From Gammaproteobacteria bacterium (GTDB lineage Bacteria; Pseudomonadota; Gammaproteobacteria; Xanthomonadales; Xanthomonadaceae), in NCBI GenBank assembly GCA_012510865.1, contig JAAZHF010000036.1, positions 1-8,759 on the forward strand: 8,759 nucleotides of DNA, given 5' to 3'. Below, in pieces: positions 4,868 through 8,759 of the stretch. Each line of letters starts with the position of its first letter. Position 1 is the stretch's first letter. The notes under the pieces were generated by a model. That model saw only the letters and a program-made list of their open reading frames with translations. It had not been told where the DNA came from and did no database searches. Both the position numbers and the translations under genes were made by a program.

Positions 4868-7474
4868 CTAGCCGGCCACAGCGGTGCGCCCGCCGCGCGT
4901 GAAGGACAGCCTCCCCGCGTCCGCGTCGACCACCACGGTGTCGCCCTGGCCGAAGTCCCCCGCGAGGATCTTCTGCGCCAGCGGGTTCTCCAGCTGCTGC
5001 TGGATGCCTCGCTTCAGCGGCCGCGTGCCGTACACCGGGTCGAAGCCCACTTTGCCGAGCAGTTCGAAGGCCGCGTCGCTGACCTCGATGCGGATGCCGC
5101 GCTCGCCGACCCGCTTCTCCAGGCCGCGCATCTGGATGCGCGCGATCTCCCGGATCTGCGCCTTGTCCAGCGAGGGGAACACGACGATGTCGTCGAGGCG
5201 GTTGATGAACTCGGGGCGGAAGTGCGCCTGAACCACGGCCATCACCGCGGCCTTCATCTGCGTGTAGGCCTCGGGTGAATCGTCGCCGTCGAGCTCCTGG
5301 ATCATCTGGCTGCCGAGGTTGGAGGTCATCACGATCACGGTGTTGCGGAAGTCCACCGTGCGCCCCTGGCCGTCGGTCAGGCGGCCGTCGTCGAGAACCT
5401 GCAGCAGGATGTTGAACACGTCCGGATGCGCCTTCTCGACCTCGTCGAGCAGGATCACGCTGTACGGGCGCCGGCGCACCGCTTCGGTCAGGTAGCCGCC
5501 CTCCTCGTAGCCGACGTAGCCCGGGGGCGCGCCGACCAGGCGCGACACCGCGTGCTTTTCCATGAACTCGCTCATGTCGATGCGGACCATGGCCTCGGTG
5601 CTGTCGAACAGGAATTCGGCCAGCGCCTTGCAGAGCTCGGTCTTGCCGCCGCCGGTGGGGCCCAGGAACAGGAACGAGCCCGAGGGGCGGTTGGGATCGC
5701 TGAGCCCGGCGCGCGAGCGGCGCACGGCATCCGACACCACCTTCACCGCCTCGGCCTGGCCGACCACGCGCGCATGCAGGTGCTCTTCCATGCGCAGCAG
5801 CTTGTCGCGCTCGCCCTCGAGCATCTTGCTCACCGGGATCCCGGTCCAGCGGCTCACGACCTCGGCGATCTCCTCCTCGGTGACGCGGTCCTGCAGCAGG
5901 GTGAAGCCGCGGCGCTCCGCCTCCTGGGCAGCCTTCGCCTGCTTCTCCAGCTCGGGCAGGCGGCCGTACTGGATCTCGCTCATCTTCGCGAAGTCCTGGC
6001 GGCGCTGCGCGGCCTCGAGCTCGAGCTTGGCGTCCTCGATCTGCTCCTTGATCCGGGTCGCGCCCTGCAGCGTGGCCTTCTCGGCCTTCCACACCTCCTC
6101 GAGGTCGTTGTACTCGCGCTCCAGCGTGGCGATCTCCGCCTCGAGGTCGGCCAGGCGCTGCTTCGAGGCCGCGTCCTTCTCCTTCCTCAGCGCCTCGCGC
6201 TGGATCTTGAGCTGGATCAGCCGGCGCTCGCGGCGGTCGAGCTCTTCCGGCTTGGAGTCGATCTCCATGCGGATGCGGCTGGCGGCCTCGTCCATCAGGT
6301 CGATGGCCTTGTCCGGGAGCTTGCGGTCGGCGATGTAGCGGTTGGAGAGCGTGGCGGCGGCGACGATCGCCGGATCGGTGATCTCGACGCCGTGGTGGAC
6401 GGCGTACTTCTCCTTCAGCCCACGCAGGATCGCGATCGTGTCCTCGACCGAGGGCTCGCCGACGAAGACCTTCTGGAAGCGCCGCTCGAGCGCGGCGTCC
6501 TTCTCGACGTACTTGCGGTACTCGTCGAGCGTGGTCGCGCCGATGCAGTGCAGCTCGCCGCGGGCGAGCGCCGGCTTGAGCATGTTGCCGGCGTCCATCG
6601 CGCCCTCGGCCTTGCCGGCGCCGACCATCGTGTGCAGCTCGTCGATGAACAGGATGATCTGGCCCTCGTTCTTCGCCAGGTCCTGCAGCACCGCCTTCAG
6701 CCGCTCCTCGAACTCGCCGCGGTACTTGGCGCCGGCGATCAGCGCGCCCATGTCGAGCGCGAGCACGCGCTTGCCGCGCAGGCCCTCGGGCACCTCGTTG
6801 TTGACGATGCGCTGCGCCAGCCCCTCCGCGATCGCGGTCTTGCCGACGCCGGGCTCGCCGATCAGCACCGGGTTGTTCTTGGTGCGGCGCTGCAGCACCT
6901 GGATGGTGCGGCGGATCTCCTCGTCGCGGCCGATGACCGGATCGAGCTTGCCGGACTCGGCCCGCGCGGTCAGGTCGATGGTGTACTTCTCCAGCGCCTG
7001 CCGCGCCTCCTCGGCGTTCTCGTCGGTGACCCGCTCGCCGCCGCGCATCGCGTCGATCGCGGCCTCCAGCCGGGCCCTGTCGGCGCCGGCGGCCTTCAGC
7101 GCGCGGCCCGCCTCGCCGCCGTCCTCGAGCGCGGCCAGCAGGAACAGCTCGGAGGCGATGAAGGCGTCGCCGCGCTGCTGGGACAGCTTGTCGGTGTGGT
7201 TGAGGAGCCGCCCGAGGTCATTGCCCAGGGACACCTGGCCGGCCTGGCCGGAGACCCTGGGCAGCTTCTCCAGGATCTCGCCCAGGCGCTCGCGCAGCAC
7301 GGGCACGTTGACGCCGGACTGCGCCAGCAGAGGCCCGCTGCCGCCGCCGTGCTGGTCGAGCAGCGCCACCAGCACGTGGGCCGGTTCGATCAGGTTGTGG
7401 TCGCGGCCCACGGCCAGCGACTGCGCGTCGGCCAGCGCCTGCTGGAAACGCGAGGTGAGCTTGTCCATTCGCAT
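4868..7474 (-). CDS. clpB: ATP-dependent protein disaggregase ClpB
   Basis: ClpB is a ring-forming hexameric AAA+ machine. With DnaK/DnaJ/GrpE it threads aggregated proteins through its pore and restores them after heat stress, acting in the cytoplasm. At 868 residues it is full length. In order it has the Clp N domain (about 1-145), NBD1 with Walker A GEPGVGKT (206-213), Walker B IILFIDEL (E279) and pore loop [10 protein letters not shown] (about 250-259), the coiled-coil middle domain (about 409-530), and NBD2 with Walker A GPTGGGKT (605-612), pore loop GYVGY (652-656) and Walker [11 protein letters not shown] (D677/E678). The middle domain, and the absence of an IGF/IGL ClpP-binding loop, favour ClpB over ClpA. 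MRM at the start is preferred over the inner Met3 because GAGG (7485-7482, minus strand) lies 7 nt before Met1. A sigma-32 promoter lies just upstream. Nothing is missing or broken. Confidence 0.98.
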   Translation of the reverse strand: MRMDKLTSRFQQALADAQSLAVGRDHNLIEPAHVLVALLDQHGGGSGPLLAQSGVNVPVLRERLGEILEKLPRVSGQAGQVSLGNDLGRLLNHTDKLSQQRGDAFIASELFLLAALEDGGEAGRALKAAGADRARLEAAIDAMRGGERVTDENAEEARQALEKYTIDLTARAESGKLDPVIGRDEEIRRTIQVLQRRTKNNPVLIGEPGVGKTAIAEGLAQRIVNNEVPEGLRGKRVLALDMGALIAGAKYRGEFEERLKAVLQDLAKNEGQIILFIDELHTMVGAGKAEGAMDAGNMLKPALARGELHCIGATTLDEYRKYVEKDAALERRFQKVFVGEPSVEDTIAILRGLKEKYAVHHGVEITDPAIVAAATLSNRYIADRKLPDKAIDLMDEAASRIRMEIDSKPEELDRRERRLIQLKIQREALRKEKDAASKQRLADLEAEIATLEREYNDLEEVWKAEKATLQGATRIKEQIEDAKLELEAAQRRQDFAKMSEIQYGRLPELEKQAKAAQEAERRGFTLLQDRVTEEEIAEVVSRWTGIPVSKMLEGERDKLLRMEEHLHARVVGQAEAVKVVSDAVRRSRAGLSDPNRPSGSFLFLGPTGGGKTELCKALAEFLFDSTEAMVRIDMSEFMEKHAVSRLVGAPPGYVGYEEGGYLTEAVRRRPYSVILLDEVEKAHPDVFNILLQVLDDGRLTDGQGRTVDFRNTVIVMTSNLGSQMIQELDGDDSPEAYTQMKAAVMAVVQAHFRPEFINRLDDIVVFPSLDKAQIREIARIQMRGLEKRVGERGIRIEVSDAAFELLGKVGFDPVYGTRPLKRGIQQQLENPLAQKILAGDFGQGDTVVVDADAGRLSFTRGGRTAVAG

Positions 7475-7481
7475 GGGGATG

Positions 7482-7485
7482 CCTC
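7482..7485 (-). promoter_or_regulatory. Ribosome binding site selecting Met1 of ClpB
   Basis: On the minus strand GAGG stands 7 nt before the ATG at 7474-7472. The alternative in-frame ATG two codons later would be 13 nt away, which is too far, so the MRMDKL start is preferred. Confidence 0.55.
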
Positions 7486-7494
7486 GGGATGGGG

Positions 7495-7510
7495 GCCGGC
7501 ACGGGCCGGC
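7495..7510 (-). promoter_or_regulatory. Short hairpin in the clpB 5' leader
   Basis: Two copies of GCCGGC (7505-7510 and 7495-7500) separated by 4 nt can form a 6-bp GC-only stem in the clpB leader, between the predicted transcription start (about 7514) and the ribosome binding site. Each copy is self-complementary, so in GC-rich DNA this may be chance. It does not cover the ribosome binding site, which argues against a classic RNA thermometer. Confidence 0.3.
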
Positions 7511-7520
7511 GATACCGTGG

Positions 7521-7550
7521 AAATGCGGCTTCCCGCCCTCGATTCAAGCC
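7521..7550 (-). promoter_or_regulatory. Sigma-32 (RpoH) heat-shock promoter of clpB
   Basis: Read on the minus strand, GGCTTGAA (7550-7543) is a complete -35 element. After CTTGAA comes a 14-nt spacer and then CCGCATTT (7528-7521), which matches the -10 consensus CCCCATnT at all but one position. Spacing and both boxes agree with the E. coli dnaK and groE heat-shock promoters. Transcription would start near 7514, giving a leader of about 40 nt before the clpB ATG. This fits the known RpoH control of clpB in gammaproteobacteria. It was found by eye, without a scoring matrix. Confidence 0.85.
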
Positions 7551-7613
7551 TCGGGACCCGCGCCGGAGCGGGCTGCACGGGACCTTCAGGCGAGGCTGGG
7601 CCACAATGCCCGC
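7551..7613 (+). promoter_or_regulatory. Region upstream of otsB
   Basis: Between the clpB promoter and the otsB ATG there is a weak 5-bp hairpin (7557-7561 with 7568-7572) and a -10-like CACAAT (7602-7607, 4/6 match). No convincing -35 box or Shine-Dalgarno sequence is present; the nearest purine-rich word, GGCGAGG (about 7589-7595), is too far from the ATG. The CACAAT word sits 6 nt before the ATG, so a leaderless transcript is possible but unproven. Confidence 0.25.
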
Positions 7614-8372
7614 ATGGCCGCCGAGACCCCCGTGCTCCCGCCGCCGCCCGCGATCGACGACCGCTGCGCGCTGTTCCTCGATGTCGACGGCACCCTGCTG
7701 GACTTCGCGCCGACGCCGGGCGAGGTCAAGGTCCCGGGCCACCTGCGCGAAGCGCTGGCCGCCCTGCACCGGCGCCTGGACGGTGCGGTGGCCCTGATCA
7801 GCGGCCGCTCGCTGGCCACGCTCGACGCGCTGCTCGCGCCCGCCGCCATGCCCGCGGCCGGCCTGCACGGGCTCGAGCGCCGCCACGGGCGCCGCGGCCA
7901 CCGGGCCCCCCGCGCGCCGTCGGCGCTGGCCCTGGTGCGCACCGAGGCCGAGGCCGTCGCCGCCCGCCACCCCGGCGCCGTGGTCGAGGACAAGGGGTCG
8001 GCCCTGGCCCTGCGCTGGCGCTCGGCGCCGCGGGCCAGCGGCGAGCTCCAGGCCTTCGCGCGCGCGGCCCTGCCACGGCTGCCCGGCTACCGCCTGCAGC
8101 CCGGCAACGACGTGATCGAGCTGCGGCCGGCCGGTCACGGCGGCGGTCGCGCCGACAAGGGCGCGGCGATCCTCGCCTTCCTGGGCGAGGCGCCGTTCGC
8201 GGGCCGGCGCCCGGTGTTCGCCGGCGACGACATCACCGACGAGGCCGGGTTCGCCGCGGTCAACGCGCACGACGGGATCAGCGTCCTGGTGGGTCCGCCG
8301 CGGGAGAGCGCGGCGCACTACGCCCTGGCCGGACCGGCCGAGGTCCTCGCCTGGATCGGGGCCGCCGCGTGA
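7614..8372 (+). CDS. otsB: Trehalose-6-phosphate phosphatase OtsB
   Basis: OtsB removes the phosphate from trehalose 6-phosphate, the second step of the OtsA/OtsB pathway. The product, trehalose, protects proteins and membranes under osmotic, heat and drying stress. This 252-residue cytoplasmic protein is a HAD-superfamily phosphatase with every motif in place: [10 protein letters not shown] with nucleophile D23 and acid/base D25, SGR (63-65), the cap-domain VVEDKG (123-128), the catalytic lysine K182 in ADKG, and GDDITDE (204-210), which binds Mg2+. Length is close to the usual 250-265. The chosen ATG leaves about 15 residues before motif I, as in relatives, but lacks a clear ribosome binding site, so the start is the least certain point. 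The open frame extends far upstream only because of antisense openness over clpB. It overlaps the next gene by 4 nt (GTGA), which indicates translational coupling. Confidence 0.95.
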   Translation: MAAETPVLPPPPAIDDRCALFLDVDGTLLDFAPTPGEVKVPGHLREALAALHRRLDGAVALISGRSLATLDALLAPAAMPAAGLHGLERRHGRRGHRAPRAPSALALVRTEAEAVAARHPGAVVEDKGSALALRWRSAPRASGELQAFARAALPRLPGYRLQPGNDVIELRPAGHGGGRADKGAAILAFLGEAPFAGRRPVFAGDDITDEAGFAAVNAHDGISVLVGPPRESAAHYALAGPAEVLAWIGAAA

Positions 8373-8759
8373 ACTCCGCCAGCCACGACCTCGGACTCAT
8401 CGGCAACGGCAGCGTGGCCGCCCTGGTCGACCCGCGGGCCAGCATCCGCTGGTGCTGCGTGCCGGGCTTCGACGGCGACCCCGCCTTCTGCGCCCTGCTC
8501 TCGCCGATCGCGGGCGGCGGCGACTGGACGATCGAACTCGAGGACTTCGAAAGCGCCACCCAGGACTACGTCAAGAACACCGCCGTGCTGCGCACCGTCC
8601 TGCGCGTCCGCCACGGCGGCGAGGTCGAGGTCACCGACTTCATGCCGCGCTGGCGCCAGTTCGGCCGCATCTACCGCCCGGTGATGATCGTCCGCCGGCT
8701 GCGCCCGCTGTCGGGCCGCCCGCGCGTGCGCGTGCTGCTGCGGCCGCTGGGCGACTACG
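8369..8759 (+). CDS. GH15-family glucoamylase/trehalase-like protein, N-terminal part only
   Basis: About 130 codons are visible before the right edge. The sequence [20 protein letters not shown], then [19 protein letters not shown], is the hallmark beginning of the bacterial glycoside hydrolase family 15 proteins that carry an N-terminal beta-sandwich domain. The following [14 protein letters not shown] and VTDFMPR belong to the same domain. The (alpha/alpha)6 catalytic barrel and its two acid residues lie outside the window, so activity cannot be judged. Characterised family members include glucoamylases and mycobacterial trehalases. The GTG start at 8369 overlaps the otsB stop as GTGA, a standard coupled arrangement. 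Being coupled to otsB suggests a role in trehalose or glucan turnover, and otsA is the expected next gene. Those last two points are inferences. Confidence 0.9.
   Translation, partial: MNSASHDLGLIGNGSVAALVDPRASIRWCCVPGFDGDPAFCALLSPIAGGGDWTIELEDFESATQDYVKNTAVLRTVLRVRHGGEVEVTDFMPRWRQFGRIYRPVMIVRRLRPLSGRPRVRVLLRPLGDY

Noticed and set aside
4056..6092. Long minus-strand open frame over the clpB 3' half and the secreted-protein gene
   Set aside because: It is the +1/+2 shadow of clpB; ClpB itself accounts for the codon pattern and motifs.
7495..7510. ROSE-like RNA thermometer in the clpB leader
   Set aside because: The 6-bp GC stem does not pair with the ribosome binding site, and its strength would not give melting at heat-shock temperatures. 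The sigma-32 promoter already explains heat control.
6342..7613. Upstream extension of the otsB open frame across clpB
   Set aside because: Ser/Arg-rich antisense of clpB. OtsB homology begins only after the ATG at 7614.

Overview
The window is very GC-rich (estimated by eye at around 70%), and its gene content and protein sequences resemble the Xanthomonadaceae/Lysobacteraceae (Lysobacter, Luteimonas, Xanthomonas and relatives). That placement is an inference from protein resemblance and from a GTGGGAGCGGCTnnAGCCGC repeat typical of the group. No marker gene such as rRNA is present.

Layout. (1) Positions 1-1538, minus strand: most of a YheS-type ABC-F ATPase, cut by the left edge. A block of REP-like repeats (369-566) sits inside its second ATPase domain and is translated in frame. 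(2) Positions 1539-1624: a short divergent intergenic region. (3) Positions 1625-2566, plus: a 2-oxoglutarate/Fe(II) oxygenase of the prolyl-4-hydroxylase type. (4) Positions 2615-4225, plus: a YbaL/RosB-type cation:proton antiporter with a C-terminal NAD-binding RCK domain and an apparently shortened membrane domain. (5) Positions 4250-4756, minus: a small exported protein of unknown function, convergent with the antiporter, with a 13-bp hairpin at the junction. (6) Positions 4868-7474, minus: full-length ClpB disaggregase behind a very good sigma-32 (heat-shock) promoter. (7) Positions 7614-8372, plus: OtsB trehalose-6-phosphate phosphatase. A GH15-family glucoamylase/trehalase-like protein follows from 8369, overlapping it by 4 nt and running off the right edge.

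How the genes fit together. The right half is a stress-protection locus: the ClpB protein disaggregase and the start of a trehalose operon diverge from a 139-bp region. In related bacteria an otsB-GH15 pair is usually followed by otsA, which would lie beyond the edge. The left half holds a translation-associated ATPase and a protein hydroxylase transcribed divergently, then an ion antiporter.

No mobile element, CRISPR array, RNA gene or clearly new multi-gene system was found. The most unusual feature is the in-frame repeat block, which adds an estimated 70 residues of Ala-rich 8-residue repeats to the second nucleotide-binding domain of the ABC-F protein. The second is an antiporter that seems to have lost about 35 residues at a transmembrane helix junction.
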